A DNA stretch of 64,000 bases from Marinospirillum sp031581385 (GCF_044810985.1 NZ_CP085242.1:2976001-3040000), one strand, 5' to 3'. Shown: positions 37,123 through 46,542, counted from the first letter of the stretch. Numbers and translations: made by a program. The notes: generated by a model from the sequence alone, not told the origin.

Positions 37123-37194
37123 AAGCAAAGGCAGCATCGCCCTGTACTTGCCCCGTTTTAGTGGACACCTTCAGTCACCACTGGAGGTGCTACA

Positions 37195-37551
37195 ATGCCA
37201 CGATACAACAACCCCAAAAAAACGCGTCAGTACAGTTTCGAATTCAAGCGTAAAGCCGTTGAAATGAGCCTGGAACCCGGCGTTCAAGTGCAGGAAGTGG
37301 CTCAGCGTCTAGGTATCCATCCCTTCATGCTGTCACGCTGGCGAAAAGAATACCGTGAGGGGCTGTATCCCTTGACTACACCCAAAGGCAAGTCCTTGAA
37401 AAAGACTCGTAAATCATCAGCGCCCGACACTGAAAATGCAGAGCTGAAGAAGCTCAGAAAGGAAAATAGTCGACTAAAACTGGAGGTCGACCTGCTAAAA
37501 AAGTGGCAACGGTTTCTCGCGGAACAACGCAGGAACGCTACCGATTCATAA
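37195..37551 (+). CDS. IS3-family transposase OrfA
   Basis: A 118-residue DNA-binding subunit: HTH (QVQEVAQRLGIHPFMLSRWR, about 28-47) followed by a Leu-zipper-like helix (AELKKLRKENSRLKLEVDLLKK). The A6G slippery sequence near its end would allow -1 frameshifting into orfB, giving the OrfAB transposase. Confidence 0.9.
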   Translation: MPRYNNPKKTRQYSFEFKRKAVEMSLEPGVQVQEVAQRLGIHPFMLSRWRKEYREGLYPLTTPKGKSLKKTRKSSAPDTENAELKKLRKENSRLKLEVDLLKKWQRFLAEQRRNATDS

Positions 37552-38307
37552 AGCAGCACCACCAGCAACTGGGCATTCGTTTTCTATGTCGCTGGCTGAA
37601 GGTATCCCACAGCGGCTATTACGCCTGGCTGAAACGCCCTGAATCGATGCACAAGCAACAAGATCGAATGCTCAGGCATCAGGTCCTTCAGGCTTTCTCA
37701 GCCAGCAAAGGCCGCTACGGTGCTCCGCGTATTCATCAACAATTACGCCAGGGCGGCACCTGTATTGCTCGTAAGCGAGTGGCCCGGCTGATGCGTGAAA
37801 TGGGCCTGAAAGCGCGGGTGGCGCGGATTTACCGTCGAACACCAGGCATCACGCGGTTTTATGCCAAACATCAGAACTTATTGCTGGAACAAGGTGCTCC
37901 ACAACAGATGGATCAGCAGTGGGTGGGCGACCTGACCTACATCCGAGTGGGTCGTCAGTGGCGCTACTTGTCAGTGGTCATGGACAAGCACTCAAGACGC
38001 ATACTGGGTTGGAAGCTAGGCGCTCAGAAGACAGCAGCTCTGACCTGTAAAGTACTCAAACAAGCCTTGAATGCACGAAAACCCAAGGCAGGCTTGATCT
38101 TCCATACGGATTGAGGTGTTGAATACGGTGCTCATGAAGTCCAGGACCTGCTGAAAAAGCAGGGCATCCTGAGCAGTATGAACCGCCCTGGTTGCTGCAC
38201 CGACAACGGTTATATGGAATCCTTCTTCCACTCACTAAAGGCAGAATTAATACATGGAAGACACTTTAATACCGATGAACAGTTGAAGCGTGCCGTGAAT
38301 GTGTTAA
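37503..38307 (+). pseudogene. IS3-family transposase OrfB, broken
   Basis: In the -1 frame relative to orfA. It encodes the rve integrase core: first Asp in WVGDLTYIRV, second in LIFHTD. An in-frame TGA at 38112-38114 stands where family members have Arg (HTDRG), so a CGA-to-TGA change likely killed it. Reading on in the same frame gives GVEYGAHEVQDLL and the Glu region NGYMESFFHSLKAELI, before the IS21 border cuts off the last ~30-40 residues. Two independent lesions, so it is inactive. Confidence 0.88.
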
Positions 38308-38434
38308 TGGCCAACTAAACTGACCCGCTTCTGGCCATTAATTTTGACCCACCCCCAAGGTGGCTTTGGCCACCAAAACCAGTACCTTCCCTCAACGATG
38401 ATGATTAAGGGGAAGGGTTTTGAAGGAGTGGGTT

Positions 38435-39952
38435 GTGATTCATAAAATCAAAGCACTACACGACAACGGCCAGGGTCTTTCCGTCCGAGCCATCAGTAAG
38501 CAGTTGTCCATCTCTCGCAATACCGTTCGCAAGTATCTGCGTCTATCGGAAGAAGCCATTCAAGGTCAGCAATCAGACCCCAGTCGCAGCAAAAAGCTGG
38601 ATGATTACCGCAGTTATCTGGTGTACCTACTGGGTGAGTTCCCCAAGCTGAGTGCGGTGAAGGTTGCTCGTAAGCTGCGTACTAAATATGGCTCCATCCC
38701 TGCATCTGATCGAAGTTTGCGCCGTTATATTCAACAGCTGCGCCAGGAAGTGGCTGTAGCTCAGGTTCGCTACTTTGAACCCATTATTGATGATGTGGCC
38801 GGTGTTCAATGTCAGGTTGATCCCGGCGAGCTGCGAGGCGTTCGGGTCGGTGATCAGGAGGTCACCCTTCACTTTGTTGTCTTCGTGCTCTCTTTCTCGC
38901 GTCTGATGTATGTGGGCCTGAGCTTCCAGCCCCTTGATACCCAGGCCTTTATTCAACTGCATGATGAAGCCTTCCGGTATTTTGGCGGCATCACCGAAGA
39001 GTGTGTTTATGACCAGACCAAGCTGGTGGTGATCAAGGAGCAATACCGGGAAATCGAGGCCAACCAGCGCTTTTACCAGTATGCCACCACCGCAGGCTTT
39101 AGAATCCATGCCTGTGAAGGCTATGACCCCCAGAGCAAGGGCAAGGTGGAAGCTGGGGTCAAATACGTCAAGCAGGACTGCTTTTATGGCGAACACTTCA
39201 CCTGTCAACAAGCCGTGAGAGACCATCTGCAAAACTGGCTGGATGAAGTGGCCAACCGTCGTGAGCATGGCACCACCGGCCAGATCCCCCACACCGTTTT
39301 TATGGCCGAAGAACGAACTCAGCTGAAGCCTTACCTGGCCCCCAGCAGTCTTCGTCAGCCTTCGGCGATTGAAACTCGTCGTGCGGATAAAACCGGTCTG
39401 ATCAGCTACCAAGCCAATAAATACTCCGTGCCTCTGGCCTGGCAGCAATCTCAGGTCGGTGTAATGCAGCAGGAAGGCCGTCTGGTCATTACCGACCTAA
39501 ACACTGGTGAGACCCTGGCCGAACATACCCTGTGCCTGGAAAAGGGGCGCATCATCAAGAACAACAACCACTACCGGGACAGGGAAGCTCGGGTGGCGCA
39601 GCTGGAGACCGAAATCAGTCAAATGCTGGGAAAGGCTCTGGGTCAGACACTCTGCCAGCAGATCAGGCGCTCAGAGCCTAGAGTCGTCAAGGATCAGCTG
39701 GTTGCCCTGAAATCCATCCTGGCTCACCTGGAGCCGGAAGATCGAAAGCTGCTTGTGCAGCTGGCCGAGCGGCCCGGCATTACCGCTGGCAAGATCAAAC
39801 GCTACCTGGAGGCGGAACGTCAGGCGCGGAGCAAAGGGCGTTATCCAGATCACGGTCTGCCAGAGGCTACTTCGGCCAACCATGTAGACCTCTCGGCTTA
39901 CCAGCGACTTGGCCAGTCCAGTGGCCAGGAGGTGACCCATGGGGCAGCTTGA
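38435..39952 (+). CDS. istA: IS21-family transposase IstA
   Basis: A 505-residue DDE recombinase. The N-terminal HTH is SVRAISKQLSISRNTVRKYL; the rve core has Asp in QCQVDPGELRGV and Glu in SKGKVEAGVKYVKQ. I start it at the GTG at 38435, with AAGGAG upstream, rather than the TTG 15 bases earlier. Intact and overlapping istB by 14 bases. Confidence 0.92.
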   Translation: MIHKIKALHDNGQGLSVRAISKQLSISRNTVRKYLRLSEEAIQGQQSDPSRSKKLDDYRSYLVYLLGEFPKLSAVKVARKLRTKYGSIPASDRSLRRYIQQLRQEVAVAQVRYFEPIIDDVAGVQCQVDPGELRGVRVGDQEVTLHFVVFVLSFSRLMYVGLSFQPLDTQAFIQLHDEAFRYFGGITEECVYDQTKLVVIKEQYREIEANQRFYQYATTAGFRIHACEGYDPQSKGKVEAGVKYVKQDCFYGEHFTCQQAVRDHLQNWLDEVANRREHGTTGQIPHTVFMAEERTQLKPYLAPSSLRQPSAIETRRADKTGLISYQANKYSVPLAWQQSQVGVMQQEGRLVITDLNTGETLAEHTLCLEKGRIIKNNNHYRDREARVAQLETEISQMLGKALGQTLCQQIRRSEPRVVKDQLVALKSILAHLEPEDRKLLVQLAERPGITAGKIKRYLEAERQARSKGRYPDHGLPEATSANHVDLSAYQRLGQSSGQEVTHGAA

Positions 39953-40679
39953 ACAAACCCGCGCCCGCTGCAAAAGCCTGAGGCTGACCTGGATGGCTCA
40001 ACAGCTCCCTCAGCTGCTCGGTGAAGCTGAAAGTAATGACTGGTCTTATCTACAGTGTATCGACCACCTGATGGGCTATGAGCTGAAAGAACGCGATCAA
40101 AAACGCATCCAGCGTCACTTCAAACAAGCTCACTTCCCGATGGAAAAGCGCCTGGATGACTTCGACTATCGTCACCAGACCACCATCAATAAACGCCAGA
40201 TCAGTGCGCTGCTGGACTTCAACTTCCTGGATCAGCGCCAGAACCTGGTGTTCATCGGGCCACCGGGAGTGGGCAAAACCCACCTGGCCATTGGCCTGGG
40301 CTACAAAGCCATCGAAGCCGGTTACAAGGTGCTGTTCAAAACGGCCATGACCCTGGTGGAAGAGCTGGAACTGGCTGAAAAACGCGGTGAACTGAAAAAG
40401 CGGATCAGCCTGCTGGCCAAAAACGACCTGCTGATCATTGATGAGCTGGGATACCTGCCCATGAGCCGCCAGTCCCGCTATAACCTCTTCCAACTGGTCA
40501 ACAGCCTGTATGAGTACCGCTCCATCATCCTGACCACCAACAAGGACTTCACCGACTGGGGAGAGTTCTTCCATAACGACAATGTGGCCATACCCATCGT
40601 AGACCGGATTATCCATCACTCACACATCTTCATGCTGGGAGGAGAAAGCTATCGACTGAAAGAAAAGTTAACCAACTAA
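39939..40679 (+). CDS. istB: IS21-family helper ATPase IstB
   Basis: A 246-residue AAA+ ATPase of the DnaA/DnaC-like group that directs target choice by IstA. Walker A GPPGVGKTH (about 106-114), Walker B LLIIDELGYLP, sensor region IILTTNKDF. The start overlaps istA. Complete. Confidence 0.93.
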   Translation: MGQLEQTRARCKSLRLTWMAQQLPQLLGEAESNDWSYLQCIDHLMGYELKERDQKRIQRHFKQAHFPMEKRLDDFDYRHQTTINKRQISALLDFNFLDQRQNLVFIGPPGVGKTHLAIGLGYKAIEAGYKVLFKTAMTLVEELELAEKRGELKKRISLLAKNDLLIIDELGYLPMSRQSRYNLFQLVNSLYEYRSIILTTNKDFTDWGEFFHNDNVAIPIVDRIIHHSHIFMLGGESYRLKEKLTN

Positions 40680-40741
40680 CGCACCAGGTGGGTCAATTTT
40701 ATTGGCCAAAGGTGGGTCAAAATAAATGGCCATTGACAACT

Positions 40742-41278
40742 ATGAACACCCTGCAAAAGAACAGAGTTCCAGGCGTTGCGTTGACAACCATGCTGGCCAT
40801 GGCCCTTGTTGCTCTGCTGGCGGGCTGCAATGGATCCGAGCAGACAGCCGATTCAAGCGATAACCAGACCAATGTCGATCAGTCCGGTGGGGACGAGCAG
40901 CCGCTGGGAGATGTTGCAGAGTTTGATGGTTTTACACTCCGGGCCAATGTGAGTCCTACCGAATATCTGTCCGATGCTATGGCACAACAACATGGTATCG
41001 AAGCCGATCCCAGTCTCGTCATGCTCAATGTGGTGATTCTGGAAAAACGACCAGAGCAGCGGCCAGTCACTGTTTCTGGCGAATTGAGCGTATTTTACGA
41101 AAGCCTGACCGGTCGCGACACTGACATTGACATGCGCTCGGTCAAGACCAATGACGGCATATCCTATATCGGTACCCTGGATACCAGTGAGCAGCGTTTT
41201 TTTGCCTTCGTGATTGAGGCGCAGCCCGAAGGTACCGACGAACCTCTGCAAATGAACTTCGAGGTGCAGCTCCCTTAG
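40742..41278 (+). CDS. DUF4426 lipoprotein
   Basis: A 178-residue exported protein with signal peptide and lipobox LLAGC (Cys about residue 29). After a Ser/Asp/Gln-rich linker, the DUF4426 domain follows (FDGFTLRANVSPTEYLSDAMAQQHGI ... MLNVVILEK). In many gammaproteobacteria a DUF4426 gene belongs to the metW/rdgB neighbourhood; here it stands alone. The IS21 right end is only nine bases before the ATG, so the native ribosome site and promoter are gone. A longer frame from 40688 would start inside the IS and is rejected. Confidence 0.82.
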   Translation: MNTLQKNRVPGVALTTMLAMALVALLAGCNGSEQTADSSDNQTNVDQSGGDEQPLGDVAEFDGFTLRANVSPTEYLSDAMAQQHGIEADPSLVMLNVVILEKRPEQRPVTVSGELSVFYESLTGRDTDIDMRSVKTNDGISYIGTLDTSEQRFFAFVIEAQPEGTDEPLQMNFEVQLP

Positions 41279-41385
41279 CTCAGTACCACAGAGAGCAGAA
41301 CGTATTGGGTTTTCGCAGCTGTACGACCGGAAAAGACCGCTGGTGTGTTCACCAGGCGGCCTTTGAGTTCAGGTGAAACCTTTCG

Positions 41386-43008
41386 TTAAACCTTGAAGCG
41401 TCCCACTCTTTCCAGCAGGTTTTGCGACATGCTGGTGAGATCCTGGCTGGAAGAGGCCATTTGGCTGGATTCCGAGGCCACGCTGGTGGACAGGTCGCTG
41501 AGCTGCACCACTTGCTGGTTGATGCTGTCAACAGCGGTGCTCTGTTCTTCAGAGGCTGAGGCGATCTGTTCATTCATGGCTTGAATGGATTGAATTTCCC
41601 GAAGGATGTTTTCCAGGGCTTGGCCAGCCGAAGTGGAGGTGTTGGCGGCGGTTTCAGCCTTGCTGACCCCTTCCTGCATCAGATCCACAGCCTGGCCTGC
41701 AACTTCCTGCAGCTGTTCAACGATGTTTTGAATCTGGCTAGTGGAATCCTGGGTGCGTTGGGAAAGGGTGCGAACTTCATCGGCAACCACGGCAAAGCCA
41801 CGCCCTGCTTCCCCGGCCCGGGCGGCTTCAATGGCGGCATTGAGTGCCAGCAGGTTGGTTTGTTCGGCTATGCCGCGAATGACTTCCAGAACGGTATCGA
41901 CATTGCGGCTGTCATCAGCCAGCTTGTTGATGACCTCACCGGCCTGGTTCATGTTTTTGGCCAGCAAACGGGCTTCATCAATATTCTGGTTGATGATTTT
42001 TTGACTGGCTTCGGATTCCTGGCTGGCCTGGGCGGTGGATTCCGTTGCCTGGACAGTGCGGTTGGTGACTTCTTCCACGCTGGCCAGGATTTGCGACATG
42101 GCGCTGGCCAGGCCTTCTGAAGCTTCCTTCTGGTGGCTCAGGTTCTGATCCATGGAGGCAACGGAAGCGGATTGCTGGTTGGCAGCGGCAGCCAGGCGGT
42201 GGGCGACATCCTGTACGTTTTGCATGATTTCCTGAATGGAGAGGATAAAGGTGTTGAAGTGGCGTGCCAGATGAATCAGTTCACTGCTGCCTTGTTCCTG
42301 AAGCCGCTGGGTGAGGTCGCCTTCACCCTTGGACAGGCTCTTCATGGCGGCGACGGTTTTATTGAGGGGCAGGGTGATGCTGCGAATAAAGAAGGCCACC
42401 AGAAGAGACAACACCACCAGAATAGCTGCGGCTGTCGAGAAAGAACGAATCTCTGAAGCGGCTATGTCGGCTTGCAGGGCGTCCATATTCAGCCCCGAAC
42501 CCAGCGTCCACTCCCAGGGTTCAAAGAAATCAGCGTAGCTGGTTTTAGGGTCGAGCTGTTCTTCATTCTCGGAATTGGGCCATTGATAATCGACAAAACC
42601 GCCGCCTTCCCGAGCTGCGTCATAGAGTTCCTGCACGAAGTATTTGCCGTTGGGGTCCTGCAGGCCGGTGATGTCCTTGCCCAGCAGGGCGGTGACGGCA
42701 TTGGCTATGGAAATGCCGTCTTTGTCACCTACAAAAATGTAGTTGCCTTCATCAAAACGCAGGGCGGAAACGGCAGCCAGAGCCTGTTCTTTGGCTTCTT
42801 CTTCGGTTAATTCACCGTCCTGGCTGAGCTGGTAATAATGGTTCACCAGGTTGGTTGCACTTTCGACCAGAAAGATCACCCCCTGTTCATAACTGTCGCG
42901 CAGATGGGTTCGGGCTTTCCAGGTGTCCAGCAGGGTGTTGCTGATCAGGCCCACGGCAAAAAGTCCAAGGATGATCCAGGCTCTTGCGGCAATGGAAATG
43001 TTGTTCAT
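41386..43008 (-). CDS. Methyl-accepting chemotaxis protein with single Cache domain
   Basis: A 540-residue chemoreceptor. TM1 (about 8-27), periplasmic sCache_2 domain (about 35-185, with YIFVGDKDGISIAN and WEWTLGSGLNMD), TM2 (about 190-212), HAMP, and a cytoplasmic signalling domain with hairpin tip near IRGIAEQTNLLALNAAIEAA. No C-terminal CheB/CheR pentapeptide; the protein ends RVGRFKV. sCache_2 receptors often detect small carboxylates, but the ligand is unknown. A small gene and an NHL-repeat gene lie directly upstream on the same strand. Confidence 0.93.
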   Translation of the reverse strand: MNNISIAARAWIILGLFAVGLISNTLLDTWKARTHLRDSYEQGVIFLVESATNLVNHYYQLSQDGELTEEEAKEQALAAVSALRFDEGNYIFVGDKDGISIANAVTALLGKDITGLQDPNGKYFVQELYDAAREGGGFVDYQWPNSENEEQLDPKTSYADFFEPWEWTLGSGLNMDALQADIAASEIRSFSTAAAILVVLSLLVAFFIRSITLPLNKTVAAMKSLSKGEGDLTQRLQEQGSSELIHLARHFNTFILSIQEIMQNVQDVAHRLAAAANQQSASVASMDQNLSHQKEASEGLASAMSQILASVEEVTNRTVQATESTAQASQESEASQKIINQNIDEARLLAKNMNQAGEVINKLADDSRNVDTVLEVIRGIAEQTNLLALNAAIEAARAGEAGRGFAVVADEVRTLSQRTQDSTSQIQNIVEQLQEVAGQAVDLMQEGVSKAETAANTSTSAGQALENILREIQSIQAMNEQIASASEEQSTAVDSINQQVVQLSDLSTSVASESSQMASSSQDLTSMSQNLLERVGRFKV

Positions 43009-43043
43009 GAGGTTACCTGTGGTTTCTTGGTTTAAAGGGTTTT

Positions 43044-43301
43044 TTAGTGATAGGGGCCGGGTGGCAGCTGTCTTTGCAAAATCTGGAATTGCTTGGCTTG
43101 CAGGGCTTCCATTTTTTGCAGCAGCAGCTTTCTGTCGTCGGAAGTCAGGTTCTGGCCCTCCAGTTCTGCAATGATTGCATTCAGGTCAGCCAGGGCTTCC
43201 TGTGAAAGTTGATCCGACGGCTCGTTTGTTGTGTTGGTGTTTTTCAGTGAGCTGCTTTGTTGTTTTAATCGCTTTTGGGCAGCCTTTTTGAATGTATTCA
43301 T
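43044..43301 (-). CDS. Small hypothetical protein
   Basis: An 85-residue hydrophilic, helical protein starting MNTFKKAAQKRLKQQSSSLK, with a Glu/Gln/Leu-rich C-terminal helix (LLLQKMEALQAKQFQILQRQ) that may form a coiled coil. I recognise no family. The ATG at 43301 directly follows the NHL gene stop (43304); an upstream ATG at 43355 would overlap that gene. No Shine-Dalgarno is evident, so translational coupling to the NHL gene is likely. It precedes the chemoreceptor gene by 35 bases. Confidence 0.55.
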   Translation of the reverse strand: MNTFKKAAQKRLKQQSSSLKNTNTTNEPSDQLSQEALADLNAIIAELEGQNLTSDDRKLLLQKMEALQAKQFQILQRQLPPGPYH

Positions 43302-43303
43302 GG

Positions 43304-45373
43304 TCAGGAGGATCCAAGATTTAATTGGTAGATGTTGATTCGGTTCAGTGCACAATCAGGCAAATACACTTGATTGTTCTTGACTTGCATCAAGTAAGGC
43401 ATCCAAAGTTGGCCTTGATCCGGGTCGGCTCCAAAACCGCTGAAGCTGTCCAGAAACTCACCCTCCAGGGTGAAGATTTTGATGGCGCGGTTGACCAGGT
43501 CGGAAACAATCAGATGGCCCTGCTCACAGGCAATGCTGGTGGGCAGCAGGAAGCGGTCTCCCTCGGTTGCATAGCCCGCTTCGCCAAAGCTGCGCAGCCA
43601 TTGCCCCTGACTATCGAAAACCTGGATGCGGTGGTTGAATTGATCGGCAACATAGCAATGACCCTGGTCATCCATGCAGAGATCAGAAGGGGTATTGAAT
43701 TCACCCTCGCCATCCCCGGATTTTCCGAAAACTTCAACCAGTCCGGCAATACCACTTAAGGTGAGTCGCCAGCGGGCAATACGATGATTGCCTGAGTCGG
43801 CTATCAGGATGTCCTGGTTCAGAGGATCGATGGTCAGGCCTTGGGGTCTGTCCAATTGCCACGGCAGGGAACCCTTGGTGCCAAACACCCGGTAGGGCAC
43901 CAGTTGATCCAGGACTGGGTGGTACTGGTAGATGGTTACCAGGCTGGTCAGGTAGTTGCAGACGACCAGCAGGGGTACATCCGGGGCCAGTTGTCCGGCC
44001 AGGCGACGTCGTGTTTTCAGGGAGGCAATGCCCAGAGAACCGGGAATTAAAGGGCGGCTGGTGGGGCGGGCACTGTCCGGGTCTGAATGGGAGGTGGCCT
44101 GTAGTTGGTAATTGCCGGAATCAACGATCCAGAGCTGATCTTTTGGATCAGTTATCTTGCCTTCACCCAGCAGCAGACGCCACCAGCTTTCCTGCCAGCG
44201 GCTCAACCAGTCGGTTTGCCAGCTGATGGCCAGGTTGAGCCAGGAAGGCAGCGCCGGGGTTGGCCAAGTGCTGATCAGGTCTTCCATGCGTTCCTGCTTT
44301 TGATCCAGCCAACCTCTCATGAAGCCGGGCTGAGCTGCTGTTGACCCGGTTTCTGCGGTCAGGCCGCCTGCTGTGGCCGCCACAAAATGAAACTGCCCCG
44401 GTTGGTCCCGATCATCCCCCACACTGGCCAATACCTGGGTGAAGCGGCTGGAATCCGATTTCAGGCTGGATAAATCAATGCGGTGCAACTGCAGGGAGGC
44501 CAGGAGAGGTTCTGTAATCAATAAGCAATCCGGTTGTTGGGCCTGGGTGATTTGTATGGGGGCAAAAAAACCGCGCAATCGCCCCAGTTTTTTGCCATCC
44601 AGACCATAAACGGCTATGGCATTGGCTTCACCACCCGGTATCAGCAAGTAGTCATCAATGCAGGCTACATCCCTTGTCAGCTCCAGTCCGTCAATATAGG
44701 CCTTGCCATTATCGGAAAAAGGCCGAGCCTGACCCTCCCAGTCACAACGCACCAGAGTATTGAAGCCGGTATTGGCAATGTAGATATTGCCCTGTTTATC
44801 CAGGCTCAGACCTTGGGGCCAGAGTAAATCCAGGTCGTCCTGTTGCTGGTCAGGGTAGGTGATGGATTTGATTTCTCTCAGGTAATGGCCCTGGTCATCA
44901 AAAATAACCAGGCGGCTTTCGCCCTCGGCACCTTCATAAAACTCATCAGCAACACAGAGTTTGTTTTGATAAAAAACAATGCCATTGGGCCCGGTCAAAG
45001 GAGAGGGAATTTGGTTTCCAAAACAGGAGACGGGCCTGATCTTGAGCTGCTGATCGTATTCCAGGATTTGTATACGCTGATTGGCCATATCCGTCACGTA
45101 GATCCAGGGTTTTTCCGGGTGACTCAACAGCCTGAAAGGCATATTGAACTCACCTGGCTGGGTGCCCAGATGGCCGTAGCTGGCCAGAAGCTGTTGCAGT
45201 TCGGCATCAAAGACAAGCAGGCGGTTGTGAGCGGTATCTGCCAGCCAAGTGTGCCCAAAAAGATCAATACAACTACCCACCGGTGTGTTGAGTGACAGCT
45301 GGCCCCTGCTGGGTGCAGGCAAAGCAGGAAGCTCATCAAGCACTTTGCCCAGATGTGAAATATAGGTAATCAC
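43304..45373 (-). CDS. NHL-repeat beta-propeller protein
   Basis: A 689-residue protein without signal peptide, built of NHL repeats: ADTAHNRLLVFD, VTDMANQRIQILEYD, IANTGFNTLVRCD near the N terminus and ADSGNHRIARWRL, VADQFNHRIQVFD, VSDLVNRAIKIFT near the C terminus, separated by a ~150-residue insert that includes a Trp-rich helix. Two propellers joined by the insert seem likely. NHL propellers bind proteins or small molecules; no catalytic partner domain is seen. It is followed on the same strand by the small hypothetical gene and the chemoreceptor. Confidence 0.88.
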   Translation of the reverse strand: MITYISHLGKVLDELPALPAPSRGQLSLNTPVGSCIDLFGHTWLADTAHNRLLVFDAELQQLLASYGHLGTQPGEFNMPFRLLSHPEKPWIYVTDMANQRIQILEYDQQLKIRPVSCFGNQIPSPLTGPNGIVFYQNKLCVADEFYEGAEGESRLVIFDDQGHYLREIKSITYPDQQQDDLDLLWPQGLSLDKQGNIYIANTGFNTLVRCDWEGQARPFSDNGKAYIDGLELTRDVACIDDYLLIPGGEANAIAVYGLDGKKLGRLRGFFAPIQITQAQQPDCLLITEPLLASLQLHRIDLSSLKSDSSRFTQVLASVGDDRDQPGQFHFVAATAGGLTAETGSTAAQPGFMRGWLDQKQERMEDLISTWPTPALPSWLNLAISWQTDWLSRWQESWWRLLLGEGKITDPKDQLWIVDSGNYQLQATSHSDPDSARPTSRPLIPGSLGIASLKTRRRLAGQLAPDVPLLVVCNYLTSLVTIYQYHPVLDQLVPYRVFGTKGSLPWQLDRPQGLTIDPLNQDILIADSGNHRIARWRLTLSGIAGLVEVFGKSGDGEGEFNTPSDLCMDDQGHCYVADQFNHRIQVFDSQGQWLRSFGEAGYATEGDRFLLPTSIACEQGHLIVSDLVNRAIKIFTLEGEFLDSFSGFGADPDQGQLWMPYLMQVKNNQVYLPDCALNRINIYQLNLGSS

Positions 45374-45546
45374 CTGTCTCTCCTTTGATTAAAATCACAA
45401 GAAAGAGCTTAGCTGCAACGGATGAAAAATTAATGCTACAAAGTCGCAGATTAACAAAAAAGAACCAAAGGTAAAGTGATGTTGCACTGCACAAAAATAA
45501 CAAGCAGAGTATAGAACATAAATATGAAATATATGAGGTGATTAAA

Positions 45547-46542
45547 ATGTCCGATCCTAAAAGCTGTCCCATTTCATATTCGGAAGCTTTGAAGGCCAGA
45601 AAAGTGGTCTATGAGTATCTGAAACCAACCGGGTTGATTGCCTATAAAAATCTTTCAAGCCTGTTGGGGGCTGAAATTTTAGTTAAGCATGAAAATCACC
45701 ATCCTACTGGTTCTTTCAAAATAAGAGGGGGTGTCAATTTACTGCGTCACCTGAAAGATATTTCAGCTGAAGGGGTGATCACTTTCTCCACGGGCAATCA
45801 TGGTTTGTCTATTGCCCAGTCTGCTGCCTGGGTGAATATGGAAGCCACCGTTGTCGTTCCCGAGCAGAGCAACCCTGCAAAAAAATGCAGTATTCAATCG
45901 ACCGGGGCGCAACTGATTGAAGCAGGCAAAACCTTTGAAGCGGCATCACAGGTGGTTGATGAGCTGGTTGCAGAAAAAGGTCTCTATTTTGCTCATCCGG
46001 CCAATGAGCCTCATCTCATTAACGGAGTCGCTACTGAGTTCATCGAGATTCTGGAAGACGTACCTGATCTGGATGCCATAATATTGCCCCTGGGAGCCGG
46101 TAGCGAAGTGGCAGCGGCTTGTGTTGTCCTGAAAAAAATCAACCCGGACATCCAGATTTATGCTGTTCAGGCTGCAAACTCCAGTGCTGCCTACCAATCG
46201 TGGCACAAGGGCGAAATTCTGACTGCTGATAACACCACTTTTGCGGGCGGTTTTGCCACAGGAAGCGCCTATGAAACCCCTTTTGCCATCTACAAGGACA
46301 AGCTGACCGATTTTGTGATCTTGTCTGAAGAGGAAATCTACCAGGGCATTGCACTGGCTGGTTATTATACGCATCAGTTGGTTGAGGGAGCTGGCGCAGC
46401 CACTCTGATGGCCGCCCTGAAACTGCAAGAGCAGCTAAAAGGCAAAAAGGTTGTCCTGCAATTCAGCGGCTGCAATGCCTCCCCGGGTGAAATCCTGAAA
46501 GCTTACCAGCTGCCTGCTTTTCAAGAAGGCTGGGTAGGGTAA
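45547..46542 (+). CDS. Serine/threonine dehydratase-family PLP enzyme
   Basis: A 331-residue fold-type II PLP enzyme like IlvA/TdcB catalytic domains. The PLP Lys is in PTGSFKIRGG, the Asn/Gly loop is FSTGNHGLSIA, and the phosphate loop is LPLGAGSEVAAA (GGGGL in classical enzymes, so slightly divergent). It ends without an ACT regulatory domain. I use the ATG at 45547 with TGAGGTG in front. Reaction probably deamination of Thr/Ser or a related hydroxy-amino acid; exact substrate unknown. Confidence 0.87.
   Translation: MSDPKSCPISYSEALKARKVVYEYLKPTGLIAYKNLSSLLGAEILVKHENHHPTGSFKIRGGVNLLRHLKDISAEGVITFSTGNHGLSIAQSAAWVNMEATVVVPEQSNPAKKCSIQSTGAQLIEAGKTFEAASQVVDELVAEKGLYFAHPANEPHLINGVATEFIEILEDVPDLDAIILPLGAGSEVAAACVVLKKINPDIQIYAVQAANSSAAYQSWHKGEILTADNTTFAGGFATGSAYETPFAIYKDKLTDFVILSEEEIYQGIALAGYYTHQLVEGAGAATLMAALKLQEQLKGKKVVLQFSGCNASPGEILKAYQLPAFQEGWVG

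Larger units (their letters stand above)
37143..38307 (+). mobile_element. IS3-family element, 3' part missing (interrupted by IS21-family element)
   Basis: Left end TGTACTTGCCCC at 37143 lies within the attC of cassette 2. It carries orfA and orfB with a canonical A6G slippery run (37497-37503) for -1 frameshifting. The right end is absent: at 38308 the sequence becomes the left end of an IS21-family element, and no IS3 remainder follows the right end of that element, so a deletion accompanied or followed the nested insertion. Confidence 0.82.
38308..40732 (+). mobile_element. IS21-family insertion sequence
   Basis: About 2,425 bases with istA and istB. The ends carry the multiple repeats usual for IS21: left TGGCCAACTAAACTGACCC then TGGCCATTAATTTTGACCCA; right, read inward, TGGCCATTTATTTTGACCCA then TGGCCAATAAAATTGACCCA. 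No clear target duplication: the left flank is GTGTTAA and the right flank TTGACAA. The missing duplication agrees with a deletion next to the element. Confidence 0.88.

Noticed and set aside
40733..40738. TTGACA after the IS21 end as a -35 element
   Set aside because: It is four bases from the start codon, so no promoter could use it for this gene.
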